DNA of 64,000 nt from AB-137-C09 sp964645625 (GTDB lineage: Bacteria; Pseudomonadota; Zetaproteobacteria; Mariprofundales; Mariprofundaceae), in contig CAZYAI010000002.1 of NCBI GenBank assembly GCA_964645625.1, forward strand, positions 62,001-126,000, written 5' to 3'. The translations under genes were made by a program, and so were the position numbers. Each line of letters begins with the position of its first letter. The stretch's first letter is position 1. The notes beneath the pieces were generated by a model. It was not told the origin of the DNA. It worked only from the letters and a program-made list of their open reading frames with translations, and searched no databases. Positions 27,101 through 34,721 of this stretch are shown piece after piece.

Positions 27101-28208
27101 CTTGGCGCATTTGACCACTGATGTTGTCGTGAAAAGTGTATGCCTGACCATCAAAATCCAACCATAAATCACGTTCAAGGCTGAGCGTATTTGCCGAAGG
27201 CTCAGGGTCGCCGCGCTGCTTGGTGGTCAAGGTGAAGGTATCATCCGTCGTTACACGGTAGGTCGGTAGCTGCTGCCATGCGCTAGGTAGCGTTGTCTGG
27301 CGCGGGTCTAGCGATGGCACACCAGCCACCTCAACTTGACGCAACGAAGGGCGCGCATCAAACACCCACACTTCAGTTTTGGGCATGTCCGATTGAGGCA
27401 AGCTTAGACGACTCACCGCTTGCGCCAAGCGCGCTATTACATCAACCTGCCAATGACCAGGGCGCACCTGCATGCGTACCCGACCATCAGCTTCCAAACG
27501 AATCGGAACAGGGCTTTTGATTTGCAAGGGGATGGCACCTGCCAGTAATACAGGGCCAAAGCTTATCTCTCTCGCCTTGCCAAACACTTGCAGGTCTAGC
27601 CGCGTTACCACCTGCATCGGTACTTCATCCATAATGCGGCGAAAGACTTGCAGTTGTAGGCGATCCTCCTCGGCATGCGCTGATGGCGCAGCGTTTTCAT
27701 TCAGCCACAAACGCCCTGTTTTTTCTCGGTGTGGCAACGGCACGGATACGCCATTACGCTGCAAGGTGAGCAACCCTGTAGCTGCTGGTATGGTCAAAGC
27801 ATTGGGCAATGCCGACCACAAAAAACGCCCTTGAATGGTGTACTCGCCTTTGCCTAAACGAATAAAGGGGCGTTTATTCGCCTGCATCACGGTCGCGGCA
27901 ACACCATCGACCATAACATCTTGCGGCCAATAACGGGCATCGCCAGGCAGCGGAATGCGACTGTCGCCATACAAGATCCATTGCTGGGTAAAGCTTCCAC
28001 CAGCAGCATCCAAGCTAAGCTTCAACGTCGCAGGCCAAGCGCAATAACGCGCTTTACTGTTGTTAAAAGGGGACGGGCAATCATGGTCTTTATGCGAATC
28101 CAGCACCCACGGAACCCAAGGTGCCAAAGTATCAGGCACGGCAACGGGTGCGGCATAAACTGGCGATGCAAGCAACAGCATCATCAAGGCAAGGACGTTA
28201 AGCAACAT
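24177..28208 (-). CDS. Large exported membrane protein of unknown function
   Basis: The product has 1343 residues. A signal peptide (1-19, ending in VYA) precedes a beta-rich extracytoplasmic region to about 470, then a block of four to five membrane segments (about 475-570), a proline/alanine-rich linker, another membrane segment (about 675-695), a second beta-rich region (about 725-1160; paired Cys in CFPQCAQ) and a final block of membrane segments (about 1165-1325). Two similar halves are suggested: both contain a VMVDG strand after a pro-rich segment. No catalytic motif is recognisable. GAGGAG lies before the ATG. It stands alone, divergent from the giant lipoprotein. Family homologues exist as unannotated proteins, but I cannot name one. 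Confidence 0.8.
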   Translation of the reverse strand: MLLNVLALMMLLLASPVYAAPVAVPDTLAPWVPWVLDSHKDHDCPSPFNNSKARYCAWPATLKLSLDAAGGSFTQQWILYGDSRIPLPGDARYWPQDVMVDGVAATVMQANKRPFIRLGKGEYTIQGRFLWSALPNALTIPAATGLLTLQRNGVSVPLPHREKTGRLWLNENAAPSAHAEEDRLQLQVFRRIMDEVPMQVVTRLDLQVFGKAREISFGPVLLAGAIPLQIKSPVPIRLEADGRVRMQVRPGHWQVDVIARLAQAVSRLSLPQSDMPKTEVWVFDARPSLRQVEVAGVPSLDPRQTTLPSAWQQLPTYRVTTDDTFTLTTKQRGDPEPSANTLSLERDLWLDFDGQAYTFHDNISGQMRQGWRLNMAHEMTLGRAVVNGEGQLVTRLQAQGAQGVELRQGNIAVQADGRYHGDRGSIPMPGWDDHFNQVSATLHLPPGWRLLAASGADSVGRASWLEQWTLLDIFLVLIAALAVYRLFGVPWGVVTLLALTLSWHEVDAPQYIWLVLIAAVALLQVAPQGRLQKAMSWCRYGALLVLVAIALPYMVETVRTAIYPQLERPAVMAYPAMMAERMMDAEPQLAGAPAPESSAGLSKPRAMVKKMVAQRERPLSLYENPTIDPHAKVQTGPGLPEWQWSSVAVRWNGPVEAGQRLDVVYMSPPFTAAMKVLSVLLVLLLGMRLAGFTVQGRRLLQQAPRVMPLLLLLMLFPYGNNASADGFPNAKLLHDLEQRLLKPATCFPQCAQLARMKLDVQGNTLRMMMEVHASEHVAIPVPGALDAWMPQQVMVDGKVHAVRQGVGKGLWLDVSAGIHHIQLAGAMLPVRTMALALPMKPGYATVQADGWRIQGVYNDGRMEDVLHFERIADDADTMNTLQPSQLPAFVTLTRTLHLGLEWRVETVVQRVSDSGQAIALHIPLLPQEAVLTEGIRVADAYANVQLAANQQVLRWQSLLPPSDQITLTAADTQDWAERWQLDVSPIWHVTVQGIPSIHHQNKAGVWFPQWQPWPTEQVQITVNKPLAVVGQTMTIEHSHLHIKPGKRAQDVTLELRIRSSQAGQYALTLPAQAVLGLVTINGISQPIEQRERLVDLPLVPGEQHITLHWQTPQTMNTIWQTPQVNLGQASVNSDIEVAMPASRWVLFLTGPRLGPAVLFWGVLLVVVLVAIGLGYSQRTPLKTWQWLLLGIGLSQAEIGVAMIVVGWLFALVWRKQQGASLEARKFNIVQMGLACLTIAALVGLLSAVGTGLLGHPDMQIQGNGSNAMALYWYADQSGELLPTANILSVPMWFYRALMLLWSLWLAFSLLAWLKWAWQCFSHQGLWQKTVVKEDEGDHAVKGK

Positions 28209-28627
28209 GGCAAGCTCCTCGAAATGTCAACGCCGAGCATAATTCAGCAGCGAGCGTTAGACAAATGATGTTTGTATAACAGAAAAAGGCATCCGTTGCA
28301 AACAAAGGTTCTACGCAATCATCACGACGATTTATGAATAATTCAGGTTAAGACCACCCCCATGAATAGGGGAATTGTTTTAGCACCATGACCTACCATA
28401 GGTTTGCGCTGGGGATGACTGTAACCTAAATCCTACAATATTTTGCACATACTGAGCACAATCTATTGATTCGTCTGACATTCTGTAAAAATACTTATCA
28501 CCAAAAAGGTGACTGCGTATTTCCACAAAAAGCCATACAAACCAATATATCACACCCGATACGACACAAAACACCGCAGGATTTAGGTGTAACTTTTTTC
28601 ATCCGCTTGAACCATTGGAGGCTTGTT
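28209..28627. other. Divergent intergenic region
   Basis: These 419 bases lie between two divergently transcribed genes for large envelope proteins, so both promoters should be here. A short symmetric CCCC-ATGAATA-GGGG element is visible at about 28357-28372. A minus-strand open frame of 64 codons (28380-28574) has no RBS or family match and is not called. No clear sigma-70 or sigma-54 promoter stands out. Confidence 0.45.
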
Positions 28628-31600
28628 ATGTTGTTACGACCTGTTGCGTTATTACTGATGCTATTTTCTCTGTTTTCGCTTACCGCATGTGGTGGCGGTG
28701 GTGGTTCTGCTACTGTGGCTTCTTCTAGCGTAGTTAGCGGCGCGGTCAGCAAAGGCCCTGTAACTGGTGCTTTGGTCGATATTTACACTATGACAGCCAA
28801 CGGCACGCAAAACACTTTTGTTGTTACATCCAACGCACCCACCGATGCATATGGTAATTGGACGGCAAACATTCCAGCGGGAGTAACGGGGCCATTTATT
28901 GCCGTTTCACGCGGCGGAACCTTTACCGACGAATACACAGGCGTTGCAGGCGTTACCGCCCCAGCAATGAAAACCATCTGGGACGGTACTACAGCAGCAG
29001 CTCCCATTACCCCACTAACCTCCGCTGTCGCAGATGCCGTTTATAGCTATGCTGTACAAAATAATACCAATGCCAGCAATGCATTTGCAGCCGTTAAAAC
29101 AAACCTTTCCACACAATTAGGCTTCGACCCTATTACCACGGCTGTTGATCATTATGCCTATGTGGCAGCACTCACTTCTGTCAGTGCCTCTGCGGGTACA
29201 AGTTTAGCAGGTATTCAAGCTGAAATCGCAAGAATGGCGACTGGTCTTCCTACCAATACCGATGTAACCCCACCAACACTCACCCTCCCTAACAATATCA
29301 CCGCAGAAGCAACAGGCGCAGCAACCGCGATAGCAAACATTGGTGTAGCCACAGCCACAGACCGCGTCACAGGAACGGTGATTCCTAGCAACAATGCCCC
29401 CGCGCTTTACCCACTCGGTGTTACCAGAGTGATTTGGACAGCAACGGATGCCTACGGTAATGTCGCCACAGGCATTCAAACGGTTACCATTGTTGATACC
29501 ACAGCCCCTGTTGTTACCGCGCCTGCGGATGTGTATGTCGAAGCGACAGCCACATTAACACCTTATGCAAACCTCGGCACAGCAACGGCGAATGACATCG
29601 TCGGTGGCGTACTCACGGCAAGCAACAATGCGCCTGCAACATTCCCACTTGGTGTAACATTGGTCACTTGGACTGCAACGGATAGCTATGGCAATACTGG
29701 CACTGCCGTGCAACGTGTGACCATGACTGATACCACAGCTCCTGTTGTTACCGCGCCTGCGTATGTGTATGTCGAAGCGACAGCCACATTAACACCTTAT
29801 GCTAACCTTGGCACAGCAACGGCGAATGACATCGTTGATGGCGTGCTCACGGCAAGCAACAATGCGCCTGCAACGTTCCCGCTTGGTGCAACAACAGTCA
29901 CGTGGACAGCCACGGATGCCTCTAACAATGTCGGAACAGCCACACAAATGGTAAACGTTCAAGACACTACTGCGCCCGTAGTAACGCCACCTGCTAATAT
30001 TACTGTAACAGCGACGATTGGAGCACAATCTGTACCTGTGAGTCATGCCGCTATTGCCAGCTTCTTAGCCGCTGCTACAGCAACCGATCATGTTGCTGTG
30101 ATCGGTGCAATAACGAATGATGCGCCAGTTAGTTTCCCCCTTGGCGTTACCATCGTCACATTTACAGCCAAGGATGCCGCCAATAACACAGGCACAGCAA
30201 CAGCGACGGTTACAGTTAACGCTACTCCGACCTTAACCCCCAACGGTACAGGCGCAGCACTTACAGGTGGCAATGGTGTGACAGGAACCCTTGTCAACTC
30301 GCCCTATACCTTTACGCAAGGCGTATCCCCAGGGCAGCCTTTATACAGTGTAACCCAACTCGGCGGAAATATTGGCAATATTCAGGCATACGACCCTGCG
30401 ACCGCAGGCTTAAGCCGTTGGAATATCAATTGGATGTATGCTGGCACGCCAGCGGTTGGTACGTACCACTGCTCTGCTCTAACCATGCCTTCCATTGAAT
30501 TATCGTTAAACGGTAAGGTTTATAATGCCGATCAATGCACCATCGAAATTACCCGCGCATCTGCAACGGAGGTTGAGGGACGCTTTGCTGCGCACATGAT
30601 CGATCAGGCCACTGCCACGGCTGTGGGTACGGTTAGCGATGGTTATTTCCGTTATTTAACCACGCCTGCTGCAAGCAATCCTACTGCTGGGTGGTTAACC
30701 ACCGATGCTGGTGCAACGCTGCGCGCTAAAGCGAATCAGCCTTATACCGTACATGTTTGGTCATCGAATCACCCCAATATTCCAATCGGCAACATGACCT
30801 TTAATATCGGTAACACTGCGACTGAAGGCGTCGTGACTGGAGCAAACGGTATTATCAATCAAACCACTGGCACGGCATCGCCAACGCCCAACAGCAACTG
30901 GGTGGTTGATCATTATAATTTCCAATTTGGCTTCATGTCCAACGGTGATGCGAGTCAATTTAACGCCCTTTTTTTCACCAGTGGGTTAATCGAAGGGACA
31001 TATACTGATGCCAAAGGAACCATCAAATTTAGCACAAACACGGCTGCTTTCCCGCTGACTGCACCCACACGACTTACCAACCTGACAGGAACCTATCAGG
31101 CGAATGGTTACTTCTTTGTCTCTGGCCCTCTAGAATTGAGTATCGACCAGTATGGAACCGTACAATACACCGAGCCAACATCCTGTACCGTGAAAACATT
31201 AACATGGGATGGCAATGGCGATACGGTTGATACCTACAATGGCATCATGTTATCCGACCCTTATACGGGTGAGGAAGTGCATTTGTTTGAAAATGCTACG
31301 GGCTTTTTTGAATTCAGAATTGGTGCTGCCAATGGTACAAATATTTACCGTATTGACCCCGCTCAAACAGTTGCGACCCCCAGCAATCCATTACTGGGCA
31401 ACACTGGGCTTTCTTGGTGTAGTGCGCGTAAGAATGATACCACGCCACCTGTCATCACCTTGGCTGCCGATTTATATACGGCATACCCCAATAATGCTGG
31501 CATGCCAGCCAGTGATCCTTATATTCAGGCTTACCTGAATGGTGCATCTGCACTGGACACACTGATTGCAGGTACGCTGACCGAGAACATCAACGTCAGC

Positions 31601-33985
31601 AATAACGCCCCTGCAACATTCCCTATCGGTGTAACCACAGTGACTTTCACTGCAACAGACAACCAGGGCAATACAGCCACCGCAACAGGGCTGGTTCATG
31701 TAAGGTTCTTGGATGCCGTTGCCCCAGTTGTAACGCCACCAACGGCTGCCAGCGTAGCAGCGACCAATGCTGGTGGGGTAGTAACAAGCACTGCTGCCGT
31801 TCAGGCGTTTCTGAATAGCGCAACAGCAACGGATAATATTGATGGTACGATTGCTGCAAACGCAATCAATATACCCGCAACACTAACGATGGGGGCGCAT
31901 ACCATCACCTTCCAGGCAACCGACTCATCGGGTAATGTGGGTAGTGCCACGGCGGTATTAACCGTCAGCGATTTAACTGCACCAGTCATCAGCCTGAACG
32001 GAAGCAATCCACAAATCATTACTCAGGGCGGTACTTACAATGAGGCGGGTGCTTCCGCTGCAGATAATGTTAATGGCAATGTCAGTGCTAACATCATCAT
32101 CAACAGTACGGCGGTGAATACAGCGATTGCTGGCAATTACAACGTGACGTATAACGTAAGCGATGCCGCAGGCAATGCAGCAACCCAAGTTGTTCGCACT
32201 GTTCAGGTTGTTGCTCCTCAGCCCTTTACGCCTGTTGCTGCACATCCATCCCCAACCACCAGCAATTTGACCGATGTGGTCTTTGGCAACAATCAATTTG
32301 TCGCCATCGGTGATGCAGGAACGATCCTCACAAGTGCTGATGGCTATTCATCTTGGCAGCCTCAGAATAGTGGCGTTTCGGATAAGCTGACCAGTGCTTG
32401 TTTCGATGGTACGAACTTCTGGGCTGTAGGTCTTGATGCTGCGGCCTCAAAGCCATTGGTTCTTTCAAGTACCAATGGCATGCAATGGAGCAAGCACACT
32501 TTGAACCTCGGTGCAACGGGTCAAGGTTTTACTCAAGTGACATGTGGTGCAGCAGGATTGGTGGCAAATAATTACCACAGCACTGATGGCTCAACATGGA
32601 CGGCAACGCTACCTGCGAAAATATTTAGCAAGGTCTATTGGGATGCATTCAACGCCCAATTTGTGGGGTTGGTCGCACCAAGATCCAAATACGTGAGCCC
32701 CGATGGGCTGACTTGGACGCTTAAAGATGCCTTCACATCAATTGGCGTAGATTTGCTTTGGAATGGAACGCAATATGTAGGCGTGGGTTATAACGCAGCG
32801 AGTTTTTCTGGCTTCTATGCCACATCAACAAATTTAATTACTGTCGCTCAAACGCTTACCCAACTTGGCTTGATACCAACCAGCCTATATTTTTCAGGTC
32901 AGCAATATATTGCCTTGGACGTTGACGGAAATATGAGCGCATCAAGCAACCTGACCACATGGACTACACAAACACCGTTTGGTCGCAATACCACAGGCAA
33001 GGTCATGCGTGCGGTGGCAAGCAATGCCAGCACCATCGTAGCGGTGGGGGATGCAGGTGAGATCTTCAGTTCACCCAATGCGGCGACATTGAATTGGACA
33101 GGGCATAAAACCCAACTGACCACCAATGAACTGATGCAAGCTGCTTACGACAATATTGGCGGGGTTGCTGTCGTGGTAGGGCGCGCAGGAACCATTTTGC
33201 GTTCCACTGATCTTTACACTTGGGCAACGGCAACCTCAGGTATCACCACTGATTTATTGGCAGTGACTTGGACAGGCACCAGCTTTGTCGCAGTCGGTAA
33301 CGCAGGTGTAGTATTAACCAGCAGCAATGGCGTAACTTGGGTCGCTCAAACATCCAATGTAACGGGAAATCTCACGGCTGTAGTATCCAATGGTTCCACA
33401 GTGATTGCTACGGGCGTGAATACCGCAACAGGAACGCCCGAAACCATCAGCAGTGCCAATGGCATTACATGGAACGCAGCAGTGGCACTGGCAAATAAAC
33501 CTGGGCTTGTGAATTATGCCGTACATTTCAACATCTTGTGGAATGGCGCACAATACATACTCAACGATGGCTACTATACCTATGCCAGCGTCGATGGTGC
33601 TGTATGGCAGCAACTCTCCTCTGCCACAGGTATTGGGCAGGTAGCGACACTTACTTGGGATGGTAGCAAGCTCTGGCTTTCAGCCGTTAATGGCGGCGCG
33701 CTTTTCACCAGCCTTGATGGCATCACATGGACGTATAACAACAGCAGTAATGGCGCGATTAACCCTAACCATATGATATGGGACGCAAGTACCCAACAAT
33801 TCATACTGGTCAGCGCGCAAGGGCTTGCCTTTGGTGGTGTGGCAACTGGCGGTGTAAGAACCAGTGTCGATGGCACAGTCTGGACATCGCGAGGCTATGC
33901 GACCAACACATTAAACAATGTGATTAAAGCAGGTAGCAAGTTCCTCATGGTAGGAGCATCAGGTCTCATTCTGATTACGCAATAA
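28628..33985 (+). CDS. Giant HYR-repeat and propeller lipoprotein
   Basis: The product has 1785 residues. A lipobox LTAC puts the acylated Cys at 21, followed by a Gly-rich tether. An N-terminal region (about 35-205) resembles a carboxypeptidase-regulatory-like fold. Four HYR-type Ig-like repeats follow (about 212-535; pattern DTTAPVVT ... FPLGVTxVTWTATD). A unique cysteine-bearing domain (about 540-935), three more HYR/DUF5011-like units (about 937-1198) and a C-terminal region of Ycf48/BNR-like repeats (about 1200-1785; VGNAGVVLTSSNGVTW, VGDAGEIFSS), likely a beta-propeller, complete it. GGAGG lies 6 bases before the ATG at 28628, which gives a perfect lipoprotein signal; the longer frame from 28466 has no such signal. 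It is probably surface-exposed and adhesive. Confidence 0.85.
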   Translation: MLLRPVALLLMLFSLFSLTACGGGGGSATVASSSVVSGAVSKGPVTGALVDIYTMTANGTQNTFVVTSNAPTDAYGNWTANIPAGVTGPFIAVSRGGTFTDEYTGVAGVTAPAMKTIWDGTTAAAPITPLTSAVADAVYSYAVQNNTNASNAFAAVKTNLSTQLGFDPITTAVDHYAYVAALTSVSASAGTSLAGIQAEIARMATGLPTNTDVTPPTLTLPNNITAEATGAATAIANIGVATATDRVTGTVIPSNNAPALYPLGVTRVIWTATDAYGNVATGIQTVTIVDTTAPVVTAPADVYVEATATLTPYANLGTATANDIVGGVLTASNNAPATFPLGVTLVTWTATDSYGNTGTAVQRVTMTDTTAPVVTAPAYVYVEATATLTPYANLGTATANDIVDGVLTASNNAPATFPLGATTVTWTATDASNNVGTATQMVNVQDTTAPVVTPPANITVTATIGAQSVPVSHAAIASFLAAATATDHVAVIGAITNDAPVSFPLGVTIVTFTAKDAANNTGTATATVTVNATPTLTPNGTGAALTGGNGVTGTLVNSPYTFTQGVSPGQPLYSVTQLGGNIGNIQAYDPATAGLSRWNINWMYAGTPAVGTYHCSALTMPSIELSLNGKVYNADQCTIEITRASATEVEGRFAAHMIDQATATAVGTVSDGYFRYLTTPAASNPTAGWLTTDAGATLRAKANQPYTVHVWSSNHPNIPIGNMTFNIGNTATEGVVTGANGIINQTTGTASPTPNSNWVVDHYNFQFGFMSNGDASQFNALFFTSGLIEGTYTDAKGTIKFSTNTAAFPLTAPTRLTNLTGTYQANGYFFVSGPLELSIDQYGTVQYTEPTSCTVKTLTWDGNGDTVDTYNGIMLSDPYTGEEVHLFENATGFFEFRIGAANGTNIYRIDPAQTVATPSNPLLGNTGLSWCSARKNDTTPPVITLAADLYTAYPNNAGMPASDPYIQAYLNGASALDTLIAGTLTENINVSNNAPATFPIGVTTVTFTATDNQGNTATATGLVHVRFLDAVAPVVTPPTAASVAATNAGGVVTSTAAVQAFLNSATATDNIDGTIAANAINIPATLTMGAHTITFQATDSSGNVGSATAVLTVSDLTAPVISLNGSNPQIITQGGTYNEAGASAADNVNGNVSANIIINSTAVNTAIAGNYNVTYNVSDAAGNAATQVVRTVQVVAPQPFTPVAAHPSPTTSNLTDVVFGNNQFVAIGDAGTILTSADGYSSWQPQNSGVSDKLTSACFDGTNFWAVGLDAAASKPLVLSSTNGMQWSKHTLNLGATGQGFTQVTCGAAGLVANNYHSTDGSTWTATLPAKIFSKVYWDAFNAQFVGLVAPRSKYVSPDGLTWTLKDAFTSIGVDLLWNGTQYVGVGYNAASFSGFYATSTNLITVAQTLTQLGLIPTSLYFSGQQYIALDVDGNMSASSNLTTWTTQTPFGRNTTGKVMRAVASNASTIVAVGDAGEIFSSPNAATLNWTGHKTQLTTNELMQAAYDNIGGVAVVVGRAGTILRSTDLYTWATATSGITTDLLAVTWTGTSFVAVGNAGVVLTSSNGVTWVAQTSNVTGNLTAVVSNGSTVIATGVNTATGTPETISSANGITWNAAVALANKPGLVNYAVHFNILWNGAQYILNDGYYTYASVDGAVWQQLSSATGIGQVATLTWDGSKLWLSAVNGGALFTSLDGITWTYNNSSNGAINPNHMIWDASTQQFILVSAQGLAFGGVATGGVRTSVDGTVWTSRGYATNTLNNVIKAGSKFLMVGASGLILITQ
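29495..29962 (+). repeat. Two near-identical 234-bp tandem repeats inside the lipoprotein gene
   Basis: Units 29495-29728 and 29729-29962 each encode one 78-residue HYR repeat. They are almost identical for the first 160 or so bases, at DNA level as well as protein level, while other HYR units are diverged. This indicates a recent duplication. Confidence 0.85.
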
Positions 33986-33990
33986 AGCGG

Positions 33991-34022
33991 TTATTCCCCG
34001 CTGCCGAGGCAGCGGGGAATAA
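33991..34022. terminator. Strong hairpin between convergent genes
   Basis: A 14-base perfect stem (TTATTCCCCGCTGC with GCAGCGGGGAATAA) around a short loop follows the lipoprotein stop codon. It can fold on both strands and lies between convergent genes, so it may be a bidirectional terminator; there is no long T-run. Confidence 0.7.
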
Positions 34023-34073
34023 CACGCCATCATCACGATAACTTATACGTCATTCAGGCTCAACGGGAAACTT

Positions 34074-34709
34074 TCATTTATGTTGCACCAAGCCCATTTG
34101 AAAGGCTTTGGTCACAGCTTCTGCACGGCATGAGATGTTCAGTTTTCGATAAATGGACTTCATATAATCATTGGCTGTATGTTTGCTAATACCTAAAGCC
34201 TTTGCCGTTTGCACCACGGTGAAACCTTGTGCTACCCATGTTAACACTTCTAATTCGCGGGGTGACATACTTGGCGCATCCTCTAGCGGATCTTGCTCAT
34301 GAAAGTAGGCAATCATACGTTGCGCCACAGCAGGAGAAATAGGGGGAATCCCCCGCATGATGCCATTTAACATCCTTTGCAAATCCTGCTTGCTCTGATC
34401 CTTCATCAGGTAGCCATCAGCTCCTGCGCGTAAGGCATTAAACAAACAACTATCATCATCAAACGATGTCACGACCACACAGTAACAGTCTCTTTTCTTA
34501 AGTGTGGTCATGAGACTTGCGCCATCACCATCGGGTAGGCGTAAATCAATCAACGCTAAATCAAGGTTCGGATGCTCTGCCAGTTGTTTATTTGCCTGTT
34601 GCAGTGTTGCCGCTTGGTACAACATTGCCGTAGGGAATAGTGCTGTACTAATATCAACAAGCATCTGACGAATCACGGGTTCATCATCGACAATAAGAAT
34701 ATGACGCAT
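34074..34709 (-). CDS. LuxR/NarL-type response regulator
   Basis: The product has 211 residues. It has a receiver domain with acidic pair Asp8-Asp9, phospho-acceptor Asp55 (LIDLRLPD) and Lys103, a linker, and a C-terminal LuxR helix-turn-helix (SPRELEVLTWVAQG ... TAKALGISKHTANDYMKSIYRKL, about 148-190). It is phosphorylated by the kinase encoded 12 bases upstream and binds DNA. Targets are not visible; the adjacent giant lipoprotein gene is a candidate only by position. Confidence 0.93.
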   Translation of the reverse strand: MRHILIVDDEPVIRQMLVDISTALFPTAMLYQAATLQQANKQLAEHPNLDLALIDLRLPDGDGASLMTTLKKRDCYCVVVTSFDDDSCLFNALRAGADGYLMKDQSKQDLQRMLNGIMRGIPPISPAVAQRMIAYFHEQDPLEDAPSMSPRELEVLTWVAQGFTVVQTAKALGISKHTANDYMKSIYRKLNISCRAEAVTKAFQMGLVQHK

Positions 34710-34721
34710 GCTGAAACTGTA

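Noticed and set aside
28380..28574. Minus-strand frame of 64 codons in the divergent promoter region
   Set aside because: No RBS; it overlaps the expected promoter area of the lipoprotein gene and matches no family.
29204..33876. Many antisense frames within the giant lipoprotein gene
   Set aside because: They arise from its repetitive GC-rich codons; none has an RBS or a domain.
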